Origin: Actinomycetota bacterium
Lineage (GTDB): Bacteria > Actinomycetota > Actinomycetes > Nanopelagicales > Nanopelagicaceae
Length of the DNA: 19,709 nucleotides
Assembly (NCBI GenBank): GCA_947487595.1
Contig: CANKXJ010000009.1
Coordinates: 1 to 19,709, forward strand
Reading direction: 5' to 3'
Shown: positions 1 through 7,645 of the stretch, piece by piece
Numbering within the stretch: the stretch's first letter is position 1
Layout: each line of letters begins with the position of its first letter
The notes under the pieces: model-generated
Told to the model about the DNA's origin: nothing
Seen by the model: only the letters and a program-made list of their open reading frames with translations
The model's database searches: none
Made by a program: the position numbers and the translations under genes

Positions 1-167
1 AACCGCAAGGAAAAAGAGAAGTAAATCTCTCATCCGACAAACCAGCTCGCACTAGTGGCGAAGAAGGTGGGAGCGGTAACTCCTCTTGCAGTGATTATTA
101 GGCCACTGGTCTGGGGCAAAGATTACCTGCTGTGGGCTAAAAGATGAAATTGGCCCCTTTTACAGGC
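1..167. other. Left-edge intergenic region, no gene identified
   Basis: This stretch lies downstream of the fabI stop codon. No open frame here is long enough or recognisable enough to call. One plus-strand frame reads a short Lys/Glu-rich tail (NRKEKEK) ending in TAA at 22-24, so the very left end could be the C-terminus of a plus-strand gene cut by the window. Two other plus frames stay open to about 54 and 111, so this choice is not secure. A weak hairpin (GGAG at 70-73, CTCC at 80-83) and a loose GGGGC/GCCCC pairing (113-117 with 153-157) are visible. Neither has the strong stem plus T-tract of a convincing terminator for fabI. Confidence 0.3.
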
Positions 168-938
168 TTAGGCACCCATAGCGTGCACGCCACCATCAAC
201 ATGGATGATTTCAGCGGTCGTCTTAGGAAACCAATCCGAAAGCAGGGCAACAACGGCCTTGGCAGCTGGAACTGGATCCGTCACATCCCATGCAAGTGGT
301 GCTCGCTCATTCCACACTTTTTCAAACTCATCAAAGCCTGGAATAGATTTTGCTGCCATTGTGCGAATTGGCCCTGCTGCTACTAAGTTCACGCGGATAT
401 TTTCAGCACCTAGATCACGGGCTAAATAACGAGAAGTAGATTCCAGCGCAGCTTTTGCAACACCCATCCAGTCATATTTAGGCCAAGCAACTGTTGCATC
501 AAAATCTAGGCCCACAACAGAACCACCACCAGTAAAGAGTGGCTTTGCAGCCATCGTCAAAGACTTCAAAGAATAAGCAGAAACATGCATGGCAGTTGAA
601 ACATCTTCCCAAGAAGTGTTGAGGAAATTACCACCAAGGGCTGCCTCTGGAGCAAAGCCAATTGAGTGAACAACCCCATCTAGACCATCTGGAAAATGTG
701 CGCGCACTCTTAATTCAAGAGCTGCTAGATCAGCTTCATTTGTAACATCGAGTTCAATGATGGGTGCGGTTTGCGGCAGGCGTCCAGCAATACGAGTTGT
801 TAAAGACAGAACACGACCGTAAGAAGAGAGAACAACTTGTGCGCCCTGTTCTTGGGCTATTCGCGCAATATGAAATGCAATGGAACTATCTGTCAGAACT
901 CCTGTTACAAGAATCTTCTTGCCATCAAGTAATCCCAT
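168..938 (-). CDS. fabI: Enoyl-[acyl-carrier-protein] reductase (NADH), InhA/FabI type
   Basis: It catalyses the last reduction of each fatty acid elongation cycle, trans-2-enoyl-ACP to acyl-ACP, in the cytoplasm. The 256-residue protein is colinear with mycobacterial InhA as I remember it: N-terminal GLLDGKKILVTG, then TDSSIAFHIA, LDGVVHSIGF and NLVAAGPIRT. The enoyl-reductase Y-x6-K pair is Tyr155 and Lys162 (YDWMGVAK). Phe146 sits where InhA has its active-site Phe149. The start at 938 gives the InhA-like N-terminus with no extension. It follows fabG with a single base between them, so the two are surely co-transcribed, an order seen in mycobacteria (mabA-inhA). The protein is slightly shorter than InhA. 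The assignment to the NADH-dependent enoyl reductase rather than a generic SDR rests on the Y-x6-K spacing and the overall match. Confidence 0.96.
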   Translation of the reverse strand: MGLLDGKKILVTGVLTDSSIAFHIARIAQEQGAQVVLSSYGRVLSLTTRIAGRLPQTAPIIELDVTNEADLAALELRVRAHFPDGLDGVVHSIGFAPEAALGGNFLNTSWEDVSTAMHVSAYSLKSLTMAAKPLFTGGGSVVGLDFDATVAWPKYDWMGVAKAALESTSRYLARDLGAENIRVNLVAAGPIRTMAAKSIPGFDEFEKVWNERAPLAWDVTDPVPAAKAVVALLSDWFPKTTAEIIHVDGGVHAMGA

Positions 939-939
939 G

Positions 940-1644
940 TCAGTGACCCATTCCTAATCCGCCATCAACTGGAATCAAAGCACCAGAGATGTAGCTAGCT
1001 TGTGGTGATGCGATAAAGGTAACCACATCAGCAATCTCTTGCGCGGAACAGAATCTGCCAAGTGGGATAGACCCAGCAATTTCATCTCTGCGCTTATCAT
1101 CCAAAGTCGATGTCATATCTGTTTCCACAAAACCTGGCGCAACAACATTTGCTGTAATACCGCGACTTCCGATTTCGCGTGCAAAAGATCTGGCCATTCC
1201 AACAAGGCCGGATTTAGAGGATGAATAGTTCACTTGTCCTGCAGAACCTGAAGCTCCAACGACAGAGCCAACAAATATCAAACGCCCCTTCTTTAATTTC
1301 AGAAGACCCTTAGTTGCACGGCGTGCCACACGAAATGCTCCAGTCAGGTTCGCATCAATGACAGACTCAAAATCCTCATCACTCATCCGCATAACAAGAC
1401 CATCTTTAGTGATGCCTGCGTTGGCAACAATGATCTCTGGGATTCCCCACTGGGCTTCAATCTCATCGAAAGCTTTATCAACACTCTCTGTGCTGGTCAC
1501 ATCCATGATGACGGACCTAAAACCAGTTGGCGGGGTTCCACTGCGATATGTAACAACGACGTCATGGCCTGCGGCAGCAAGTGAGTGCGCCACTGCTAAA
1601 CCGATGCCACGATTTCCACCTGTTACCAACGCTACAGAACTCAT
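940..1644 (-). CDS. fabG: 3-oxoacyl-[acyl-carrier-protein] reductase
   Basis: A short-chain dehydrogenase that reduces 3-oxoacyl-ACP to 3-hydroxyacyl-ACP with NADPH, the step before dehydration and FabI. With ATG 1644 as residue 1 it is 234 aa. Visible motifs are the cofactor loop TGGNRGIG (8-15), NAG (75-77), Asn99, Ser127 and the Tyr140-x3-Lys144 catalytic pair, and the C-terminal PVDGG segment. A TTG two codons upstream (1650) also opens the frame. I prefer ATG 1644 because a promoter-like TTGAAT-16-TAAGTT ends six bases before it, placing transcription start at or next to that ATG. The gene leads the fabG-fabI operon, with one base between it and fabI, and is divergent from the DUF3099 gene. 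SDRs are easily misnamed; the fabI linkage supports a role in fatty acid synthesis. Confidence 0.93.
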   Translation of the reverse strand: MSSVALVTGGNRGIGLAVAHSLAAAGHDVVVTYRSGTPPTGFRSVIMDVTSTESVDKAFDEIEAQWGIPEIIVANAGITKDGLVMRMSDEDFESVIDANLTGAFRVARRATKGLLKLKKGRLIFVGSVVGASGSAGQVNYSSSKSGLVGMARSFAREIGSRGITANVVAPGFVETDMTSTLDDKRRDEIAGSIPLGRFCSAQEIADVVTFIASPQASYISGALIPVDGGLGMGH

Positions 1645-1650
1645 AGTCAA

Positions 1651-1678
1651 AACTTACTGGTTACCGCTAGGTATTCAA
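1651..1678 (-). promoter_or_regulatory. Putative fabG-fabI promoter (leaderless)
   Basis: On the minus strand, a TTGAAT hexamer (1678-1673) and a TAAGTT hexamer (1656-1651) are separated by 16 bases. Six bases separate TAAGTT from ATG 1644, so transcription would begin at or beside the start codon. No Shine-Dalgarno sequence is seen. This is motif matching by eye against sigma-70-type consensus; there is no expression evidence. Confidence 0.5.
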
Positions 1679-1704
1679 AAGAAGCGCATCCGTGCGCCTA
1701 GCAC

Positions 1705-1710
1705 TACTCT
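1705..1710 (+). promoter_or_regulatory. Putative -10 element for the DUF3099-surf1 unit
   Basis: TACTCT fits TANNNT and lies six bases before ATG 1717, the spacing expected for a leaderless start. No convincing -35 hexamer lies 16-18 bases upstream. It sits in the 72-base divergent gap between fabG and the DUF3099 gene. Confidence 0.35.
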
Positions 1711-1716
1711 TAATAC

Positions 1717-1989
1717 ATGGCTAAGAAGAAGAAAGTATTCAAGATAACCAACGCGCCTTTAGCCCTGACCCAAGATCAAGCCACTCGTCAAAAAAGGTAC
1801 TTCATTTCCATGATGGTTCGAACTGTTTGCTTCGTATTAACGGTTATTTTGCCTAGTCCCTACCGTTGGTTCGCTTTGGCCGGAGCCGTTGCTCTTCCAT
1901 ATTTTGCCGTAGTTATCGCAAATGCCGGCCGAGAAACAATTACGAGAAATAATCAGATTATCGAAGAGAAACCTCTATCACTCGATTAA
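1717..1989 (+). CDS. DUF3099-like small membrane protein
   Basis: A 90-residue protein with a basic N-terminus (MAKKKKVFKITNAP), a stretch resembling the DUF3099 family of actinobacterial membrane proteins, and two hydrophobic segments. The segments are at about residues 30-46 (ISMMVRTVCFVLTVILP) and 50-69. The tail is short and hydrophilic, and the Lys/Arg distribution suggests a cytoplasmic N-terminus. Its biochemical role is unknown. It is followed after two bases by surf1 in the same direction, so they are probably co-transcribed, which hints at a membrane or respiratory context without proving it. The family assignment is from memory of short actinobacterial proteins with this layout and is less certain than the gene call itself. 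Confidence 0.75.
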   Translation: MAKKKKVFKITNAPLALTQDQATRQKRYFISMMVRTVCFVLTVILPSPYRWFALAGAVALPYFAVVIANAGRETITRNNQIIEEKPLSLD

Positions 1990-1991
1990 TC

Positions 1992-2687
1992 ATGGCAAAA
2001 GTTCGCGAACCATTTGCATTCTTTAAATCTTTAGTCGCTCTAGCCCTCATTATTCTCTGTCTTATTGCCGCACAATGGCAATATCAACGTGGTGTAGATA
2101 GACATGCACGAAATGCAATTATTGAAAATCATATCGCTCTTGCCACAACTTCTCTAGATTCGGTGAAAGATTCACCACTAGAGGCTGAATGGCAGAGCGT
2201 CACCACACAAGGCGTATTTGATTCAACAAAGCAGATACTTCTAAAGAATCGCTATAGCGAAGGTTTCTATGGCTTTGAAGTTCTCACATTGTTTACGACC
2301 CCCAACAAAGAAAGATTCTGGGTGGACCGTGGATGGGTAAAGGCCGGAGCAGAAGCCACAATTGCGCCAACTATTACTGCCCCACCAACAACTCCTGTTT
2401 CAATCACGGGTAGGTTGCGATTAGATTCCTCACTTCCTCGCGGATCCTTTTTTGCACTACCACCTGATGGAAGCGGCCTTATCTCTAAACTCGATGCTCA
2501 ATCCCAACTTGATACAGAGAATTACTACATCGATCTCTTAAGTGGATCAGAAAGCTCACTCACACCAAAAGTTGCTGCCCAACTCCCCGAACTCAGCGAT
2601 GGTCCGCACATGGCATATGCATTGCAGTGGCTCTTCTTTGGTGGCTTGGTAATTTATGGACGGATATTAATTCGCCGAACCCGTTAA
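1992..2687 (+). CDS. SURF1 family cytochrome c oxidase assembly protein
   Basis: SURF1 proteins help insert heme A into subunit I of aa3-type cytochrome oxidase at the membrane. The 231-residue protein has the family's layout: an N-terminal membrane helix (about residues 12-27) running into WQYQRGVDRH (the SURF1 WQ-x-x-R motif), a large extracytoplasmic middle, and a C-terminal helix (about 209-225) introduced by HMAYALQW. The segment after the helix contains the FWVDRGWV stretch typical of the family. The last 21 bases overlap the 3' end of the convergent ABC exporter gene. The heme A synthase gene elsewhere in this window makes an aa3-type oxidase in the organism likely. No strong ribosome binding site precedes the start, which lies two bases after the DUF3099 stop. 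Confidence 0.88.
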   Translation: MAKVREPFAFFKSLVALALIILCLIAAQWQYQRGVDRHARNAIIENHIALATTSLDSVKDSPLEAEWQSVTTQGVFDSTKQILLKNRYSEGFYGFEVLTLFTTPNKERFWVDRGWVKAGAEATIAPTITAPPTTPVSITGRLRLDSSLPRGSFFALPPDGSGLISKLDAQSQLDTENYYIDLLSGSESSLTPKVAAQLPELSDGPHMAYALQWLFFGGLVIYGRILIRRTR

Positions 2688-4538
2688 GTCCTGACGGTTA
2701 TAAAGGTCTGCATATAGGCCACCACGTGCCACAAGTTCATCGTGCTTACCGCGCTCAACTATCTGACCCTTTTCCAGAACAAGAATTTGATCAGCATCTC
2801 GCACAGTGCTCAGTCGATGTGCAATCACAATGCTTGTGCGACCCTTGAGAGCGCTCTGTAGCGCAGCTTGAACTAAGGCCTCATTCTCTGAATCCAAATG
2901 CGCTGTTGCCTCGTCAAGAATTACCACGGATGGTGACTTTAGAAGTAAGCGAGCAATAGCCAAGCGTTGCTTCTCTCCCCCAGATAAACGATGTCCACGC
3001 TCTCCCACCATCGTATCCAACCCATTAGGCAAAGACTTAATCAACTCCCAAATCTGTGCTGACTCACATGCAACACGCATTTCATTCTCTGTTGCATCGT
3101 TTTTCGCATATCGCAAATTCTCAGCGATGGTTTCGTGGAAAAGGTGTGCATCCTGCATAACAACACCAATTACCCCACGTAAAGACTCAAGGGTGAGATC
3201 ACGGATGTCATGTCCGTCTATCTCAATTGCACCTGTTGTAACGTCATAGAGACGTGGTAACAACGCACTAATCGTTGTCTTTCCCGCACCAGATGGACCA
3301 ACTAATGCAGTTAATGTTCCCGGTGCTGCAGTAAATGAAAGGCCACGAAGTACTTCACCACTTTGAATCGTCTCAGGCTTAGCTGCAGATTCAAGGGATG
3401 CAAGTGAAATCTCTTCAGCCCTAGGATATGAAAAACTCACATCCTTGAACTCAATCCTTGGGTGAGTTGGTTTCAACTCAATCGCATTCTCACGATTCTT
3501 AACCATTGGTTCTAGATCTAATACCTCAAATACACGTTCAAAAGAAACAAGTGAGGTCATAACATCAATGCGAACGTTCGATAACGCCGTTAGTGGACCA
3601 TAAAGTCGTGCTAGCAGAGCTGTAATGGCCAGCAATGTTCCAACGGTTACTCCACCGTTAATAGCTAAATGGCCACCAATTCCGTAGGCGAAAGCTGTAG
3701 CAATAGCAGCAACACTTGTCAGTGCAATAAAGAAAAGGCGATTGAGCATTGCCATCTTGATGCCAATATCGGCAACCTTACGCGCTCTGGATCTAAAGTA
3801 TTCGCGCTCTCTAGAAGGCTCACCATAGAGTGAAACGAGCATTGCACCGGAAACATTGAAGCGCTCCGTCATCGTGCTCGACATCTCAGCATTGGTATTA
3901 AATGAATCACGAGTTAACTCTTGAAGTTTGCGTCCAACCCATTTAGTCGGGATGAGAAATGCTGGAAGTAGGAGAAGTGAAAAAATCGTAATCTGCCAAG
4001 ATAAAATCATCATGGTGACACCCACGAGAACCAAGCTCACAACATTGCTCACTAGTCCCGACAATGTTGCAGTAAAGGCCTGCTGTGCCCCCATGACATC
4101 TGAATTGATTCTAGAAATGAGAGCACCAGTTTGTGTACGAGTAAAGAAAGCTATTGATTGTCTTTGAACATGTCCGAAAACTAAAGAGCGAAGATCATAA
4201 ATGAGACCCTCACCGATTCGAGAAGAGAAATATCGTCCCAGCATGCTCATCGCTGCATCAGCAACAGCAAGTAATCCAACATATATAGCAAGCCGAGTGA
4301 CTAATTCACTATCTTTAGGAATCACGCCTTCATCGATGAGTTGGCGCAAAAGTAGTGGTGTGGCAACAATTAAGGCAGCATCAATCACTACGGTAAAGAG
4401 AAAGATCCAAATACTGAGGCGATAGGGTTTTGCGAAAGTAAAGATCCGCTTTACTGTCCCAGCCTTAAGTTTTTGTTGCTTGACCGATGGGTCTGCAGTC
4501 ATAGATCTGTGGGTCATCCAAGCCGCATGCATTGACAT
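2667..4538 (-). CDS. ABC exporter half-transporter (fused membrane and ATPase domains)
   Basis: A 623-residue type IV ABC exporter subunit, expected to act as a homodimer in the cytoplasmic membrane. Its substrate is unknown. The membrane domain spans about residues 40-330 with six hydrophobic segments. The ATPase domain follows, with Walker A GPSGAGKT (414-421), Q-loop Gln462, signature LSGGE (518-522), Walker B VVILDE (538-543) and switch His574. An extra segment at about 373-394 (SLASLE...) lies between the first ATPase strands and Walker A; I recall similar inserts in other actinobacterial exporters. AAGG precedes ATG 4538 at suitable spacing; in-frame ATGs at codons 3, 8 and 13 remain possible starts. 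It begins 24 bases after the DUF59 gene, so it is probably the last gene of the suf operon. No adjacent partner gene is present, which fits a homodimer. Confidence 0.9.
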   Translation of the reverse strand: MSMHAAWMTHRSMTADPSVKQQKLKAGTVKRIFTFAKPYRLSIWIFLFTVVIDAALIVATPLLLRQLIDEGVIPKDSELVTRLAIYVGLLAVADAAMSMLGRYFSSRIGEGLIYDLRSLVFGHVQRQSIAFFTRTQTGALISRINSDVMGAQQAFTATLSGLVSNVVSLVLVGVTMMILSWQITIFSLLLLPAFLIPTKWVGRKLQELTRDSFNTNAEMSSTMTERFNVSGAMLVSLYGEPSREREYFRSRARKVADIGIKMAMLNRLFFIALTSVAAIATAFAYGIGGHLAINGGVTVGTLLAITALLARLYGPLTALSNVRIDVMTSLVSFERVFEVLDLEPMVKNRENAIELKPTHPRIEFKDVSFSYPRAEEISLASLESAAKPETIQSGEVLRGLSFTAAPGTLTALVGPSGAGKTTISALLPRLYDVTTGAIEIDGHDIRDLTLESLRGVIGVVMQDAHLFHETIAENLRYAKNDATENEMRVACESAQIWELIKSLPNGLDTMVGERGHRLSGGEKQRLAIARLLLKSPSVVILDEATAHLDSENEALVQAALQSALKGRTSIVIAHRLSTVRDADQILVLEKGQIVERGKHDELVARGGLYADLYNRQDLTGSAN

Positions 4539-4562
4539 GTGACTACCTTATTGAGTTATACC

Positions 4563-4874
4563 TCAGACAGTAAAACCGAGAGCGCGAAGCTGATCTCTTC
4601 CATCATCGGAGATCTTGTCTGGGCCCCAAGGTGGCATCCAAACCCAGTTAATTTTCACATCTGTAGTCATCCCCGCTAACGCTGAACGGGTCTGATCCTC
4701 AATGACATCTTGAAGAGGGCATGCAGCTGAAGTAAGTGTCATATTCAATATTGCAATATTGGCTTCATCAACCATAACGTCATAAATTAAACCTAAATCA
4801 ACGACGTTAATTCCCAATTCTGGGTCGACAACATCCTTCATTGCCTCTGTTACATCCTCAACACTCGTTGTCAT
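4563..4874 (-). CDS. sufT: DUF59 / MIP18-family Fe-S assembly factor, SufT-like
   Basis: A 103-residue single-domain DUF59 protein, the family that assists maturation or delivery of Fe-S clusters. Diagnostic segments are DPELGINVVDLGLIY (17-31), the conserved Cys in TSAACPL (Cys52) and the C-terminal MPPWGPDKIS (80-89). The start ATG overlaps the sufU stop in an ATGA junction (4874-4871), indicating translational coupling. In mycobacteria the equivalent gene closes the suf operon after sufU; here an ABC exporter gene follows 24 bases later. The symbol sufT is used loosely: the protein lacks any extra N-terminal domain and is the stand-alone actinobacterial form. Its precise client proteins cannot be read from sequence. 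Confidence 0.9.
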   Translation of the reverse strand: MTTSVEDVTEAMKDVVDPELGINVVDLGLIYDVMVDEANIAILNMTLTSAACPLQDVIEDQTRSALAGMTTDVKINWVWMPPWGPDKISDDGRDQLRALGFTV

Positions 4875-5314
4875 TTGCTCTCTCCCTGTGACTGAATCGC
4901 TGCATCTTTAAAGGCCATCCAACCAAGCAGTGCACACTTTACACGACCTGGAAACTTTGACACTCCCGCAAAAGCTACTGCATCCTCAAGTATCTCGGGG
5001 TCTCCCGATGTAGTTCCTTTGCTAGCCATGAGTTCTGAAAAAGAGTTCACAACTACCTCTGCCTGTGAAAATGTCTTACCTGTGAGTAAATCACCGAGTA
5101 TTGAAACGCTGGCTTGTGAAATTGAGCAACCTTGGCCATCCCACGAGATCGATGAAATGAAGCCATCAGAGACCGTCAAGTTGAGAGTGATTTCATCTCC
5201 ACAACTGGGATTAACGTGATGAACTTGAGCTGAATAACCGCTGCGCAAACCTTTATGTTGTGGATGTTTATAGTGATCTAAAATCACCTCTTGATATAGA
5301 GAATCTAACTCCAT
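4871..5314 (-). CDS. sufU: SufU, zinc-dependent sulfur-transfer protein of the SUF system
   Basis: SufU accepts persulfide sulfur from SufS and passes it to the SufBCD scaffold; in studied Gram-positive members it is a zinc protein rather than a true IscU scaffold. The 147-residue protein has Cys38 and Asp40 (NPSCGDE), Cys63 (GQGCSIS) and Cys127 (RVKCALLGW), the expected zinc ligand set. It also has the longer region between the second and third cysteines (residues 64-126) that distinguishes SufU from IscU. Its ATG shares one base with the sufS stop (TGATG at 5316-5312), and its own stop overlaps the sufT start. This is tight coupling that suits a SufS partner. N-terminal LYQEVILDHYKHPQHKG is typical. 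Confidence 0.95.
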   Translation of the reverse strand: MELDSLYQEVILDHYKHPQHKGLRSGYSAQVHHVNPSCGDEITLNLTVSDGFISSISWDGQGCSISQASVSILGDLLTGKTFSQAEVVVNSFSELMASKGTTSGDPEILEDAVAFAGVSKFPGRVKCALLGWMAFKDAAIQSQGESK

Positions 5315-6564
5315 CAGGATTTTCCAAAGTACTTTTGAGCACCTAATAAGGCCTCGACTAACGCGTCAACGTCATGCTCGTCGTTGTAGAGATAGAACGA
5401 AGCACGCGTTGTCGCGGGAATATTCATAACTTTGGCTAATGGCCAAGCACAGTGATGACCTGTGCGCACTGCAATCCCCTGGCTGTCTACATACTGACCA
5501 ACATCGTGCGGATGAATATCGTTAATCGTGAAAGAGAGAGCTGCTCCACGTGCAACATTATCTTGTGGGCCAACTAATCGAAGGCCAGGAATTTTTAACA
5601 GTTTTTCGAGCGCGTACCCAGTTAATGATCGCTCATGTTGCGCAATTGCATCCATACCAATGTTGGAAAGGTATTTCAGCGCAGCACCCAACCCAACAGC
5701 TTGCGCCATATTTGGCACTCCGGCTTCAAATTTTTGTGGAGCATCTGCCCATGTAGCGCTCTCCATTGTCACAGCTCTCACCATTGAGCCACCTGTTAAA
5801 AACGGTGGCAACTCTCTGAGTAATTCGGATTTGCCCCAGAGAACTCCAACACCTGTAGGGCCTACTGCTTTATGGCCTGAAAAGGCTAAGAAGTCCACAT
5901 CTAGTTCTGTAACGTTCACACTCATATGAGGAACTGATTGACACGCATCAAGTACCACTACTGCGCCGACATCATGTGCTCGCTTAATAATTGCTTCCAA
6001 TGGAATAATAGTTCCCAAAACATTTGATTGGTGTGTGATTGCCACAATTTTTGTATTGGCAGTTATTACTTGCTCAATATTTGAAAGATCTAACCTTGAA
6101 TCTTCATTGACTTTGAACCACTTGAGCTGAGCACCAGTACGCTTGGCTAATTGCTGCCAAGGAATCAGGTTTGCGTGGTGTTCCATCTCGGTAACAACGA
6201 TGGAATCAGATGCACTTAATGCAAAGCGATTTCCTGCCTCGGCATTACCCATTGCATATGCAACTAGGTTGAGTGATTCCGTGGCATTCTTTGTAAAGAT
6301 AATCTCATTATCTTTTGCGCCTAAAAACTCGGCAACAATAGCTCGAGCTCCTTCGTAGGCATCAGTTGCCTCTTCAGCTAGTTGATGAGCTCCGCGATGA
6401 ACAGCAGCATTATGCTTTGAGTAGAAGGCACTTTCAGCGTTAATTACCACCCAAGGTTTTTGGGAAGTAGCACCACTATCTAAGTACACAAGCCTTTTAC
6501 CATCGCGAATAGTACGTTCAAAGATTGGAAAATCTTTACGTACATCAGCAACAGAAAAACTCAT
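5314..6564 (-). CDS. sufS: SufS-type cysteine desulfurase
   Basis: A PLP enzyme that removes sulfur from cysteine to form an enzyme persulfide for Fe-S assembly. At 416 aa it is the normal length for the group II (SufS/CsdA) class. Key residues seen are His130 in the EMEHHAN segment, Asp206 and Gln209 in LDACQSVPH, the PLP lysine Lys232 in SGHKAVGPTG, and the persulfide cysteine Cys372 in RTGHHCAWPL. The short loop around Cys372 matches SufS rather than IscS, whose cysteine loop is longer. AAGGA lies five bases before the start and overlaps the end of sufC; seven bases separate the two genes. The start matches the usual SufS N-terminus (V-x-x-DFPIF). The direct neighbour sufU is its usual sulfur acceptor. 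Confidence 0.96.
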   Translation of the reverse strand: MSFSVADVRKDFPIFERTIRDGKRLVYLDSGATSQKPWVVINAESAFYSKHNAAVHRGAHQLAEEATDAYEGARAIVAEFLGAKDNEIIFTKNATESLNLVAYAMGNAEAGNRFALSASDSIVVTEMEHHANLIPWQQLAKRTGAQLKWFKVNEDSRLDLSNIEQVITANTKIVAITHQSNVLGTIIPLEAIIKRAHDVGAVVVLDACQSVPHMSVNVTELDVDFLAFSGHKAVGPTGVGVLWGKSELLRELPPFLTGGSMVRAVTMESATWADAPQKFEAGVPNMAQAVGLGAALKYLSNIGMDAIAQHERSLTGYALEKLLKIPGLRLVGPQDNVARGAALSFTINDIHPHDVGQYVDSQGIAVRTGHHCAWPLAKVMNIPATTRASFYLYNDEHDVDALVEALLGAQKYFGKS

Positions 6565-6571
6565 TGGATCC

Positions 6572-7324
6572 TTACTTGCTCACGTAATCTGCGTAACCAT
6601 TGGCCTCTAGCTTGTCAGCTAGATCTGGTCCACCCTCTTCAACAATTTTGCCATTAGCAAAAACGTGAACAAAGTCAGGCTTGATGTACTTCAAGATACG
6701 TGTGTAGTGAGTAATCAATAGAACGCCTAGATCATTATTGACCTTTGCGCGGTTAACACCTTCAGAAACGATACGAAGAGCATCAACATCTAGCCCTGAA
6801 TCTGTTTCATCAAGAATTGCCATCTTTGGCTTCAATAGCTCAAGCTGCATAATTTCATGGCGCTTCTTTTCTCCACCAGAAAAGCCTTCGTTGACGTTAC
6901 GTGTTGCAAATGCTGGATCCATGTTTAAGGCTTCCATCGCACCCTTTACTTCGGCAACCCATGTACGAAGCTTTGGAGCTTCACCACGAAGTGCTGTTGC
7001 TGCTGTGCGAAGGAAGTTAGAGACTGAAACACCTGGAACTTCCACTGGATACTGCATAGCTAAGAACAGGCCAGCTTTAGCGCGCTCATCAACGGTCATA
7101 TCCAAAACATCTGCGCCATCTAGAGTCACAGAGCCACTAGTGATTGTGTACTTAGGGTGGCCTGCAATTGAGTAAGCAAGAGTTGATTTACCAGATCCGT
7201 TAGGGCCCATGATTGCATGCGTTTCACCAGACTTAATAGTTAGGTCAACACCCTTAAGAATTTCAACACTACCATTTTCAGTATTAACTGATACATGTAG
7301 TCCGCGGATTTCTAGAACGCTCAT
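6572..7324 (-). CDS. sufC: SufC, ATPase of the SufBCD complex
   Basis: A soluble ABC-type ATPase that binds SufB and SufD and drives conformational change during Fe-S cluster assembly; it is not a transporter despite its fold. The 250-residue protein carries Walker A GPNGSGKS (40-47), Q-loop Gln91, the SufC-type signature FSGGEKKR (148-155), Walker B MAILDE (168-173) and switch His206 in THYTRIL. ETDSGLDVDAL after Walker B is characteristic of SufC. The 24-base gap after the Rieske gene contains a purine-rich AGAAGAGAG stretch that can serve as ribosome binding site. Position between the ferredoxin gene and sufS is the actinobacterial order. Confidence 0.97.
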   Translation of the reverse strand: MSVLEIRGLHVSVNTENGSVEILKGVDLTIKSGETHAIMGPNGSGKSTLAYSIAGHPKYTITSGSVTLDGADVLDMTVDERAKAGLFLAMQYPVEVPGVSVSNFLRTAATALRGEAPKLRTWVAEVKGAMEALNMDPAFATRNVNEGFSGGEKKRHEIMQLELLKPKMAILDETDSGLDVDALRIVSEGVNRAKVNNDLGVLLITHYTRILKYIKPDFVHVFANGKIVEEGGPDLADKLEANGYADYVSK

Positions 7325-7348
7325 TATTTTCTCTCTTCTACTCGTGTA

Positions 7349-7645
7349 CTAAATCTCAACCGTGACGGAATTTCCGTCGATCTTCACTGCATATGTTTGA
7401 AGGCTTATATTTGCCGGTAAGGTCAAGGCCACACCGGTACGTAAATCGAACTCAGCACCATGTAGCCAGCATTCAATTTTGAAATCTGTTATTTCACCTT
7501 CTGATAAAGATGCCTCTGAGTGAGAGCACGTATCGTCAATAGCAAATACCTCATCGCCCACTCTGGCAACGCAGATGGTTTTGCCATCTTTTTCAATCTT
7601 GACTGGCTTGCCGACCTCTAATTGATCCAACATTATGTCGGCCAT
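7349..7645 (-). CDS. Rieske-type [2Fe-2S] ferredoxin in the suf operon
   Basis: A 98-residue single-domain Rieske protein, homologous to the ferredoxin components of non-heme iron dioxygenases. The cluster-binding pair is Cys40-Ser-His42 and Cys59-x2-His62 (CSH and CWLH), with the usual surrounding sequence DDTCSHSEASLSEGE. No membrane segment or export signal is seen, so it should be cytoplasmic. It starts directly after the sufD stop with no spacer and precedes sufC by 24 bases. No oxygenase or reductase partner lies nearby, so annotation as a dioxygenase subunit would be misleading. An electron-transfer role in cluster assembly is my inference from its position; the same arrangement occurs in Streptomyces-type suf operons. 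Confidence 0.92.
   Translation of the reverse strand: MADIMLDQLEVGKPVKIEKDGKTICVARVGDEVFAIDDTCSHSEASLSEGEITDFKIECWLHGAEFDLRTGVALTLPANISLQTYAVKIDGNSVTVEI

Noticed and set aside
1..111. Short plus-strand frame ending near 111 as a gene fragment
   Set aside because: Gly/Ser-rich translation without recognisable features. Three frames compete and none can be chosen from so little sequence.
60..160. Terminator downstream of fabI
   Set aside because: Only a 4-base GGAG/CTCC stem and a distant GGGGC/GCCCC pair are seen, neither followed by a convincing T-tract in the fabI direction.
764..946. Open plus-strand frames inside fabI, fabG, the exporter and the suf genes
   Set aside because: They are shadows of well-conserved genes on the other strand, without ribosome binding sites or family resemblance.
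6572..7324. sufC as part of a transporter with the downstream ABC exporter
   Set aside because: The signature FSGGEKKR and the suf context identify it as SufC. The exporter has its own ATPase domain.
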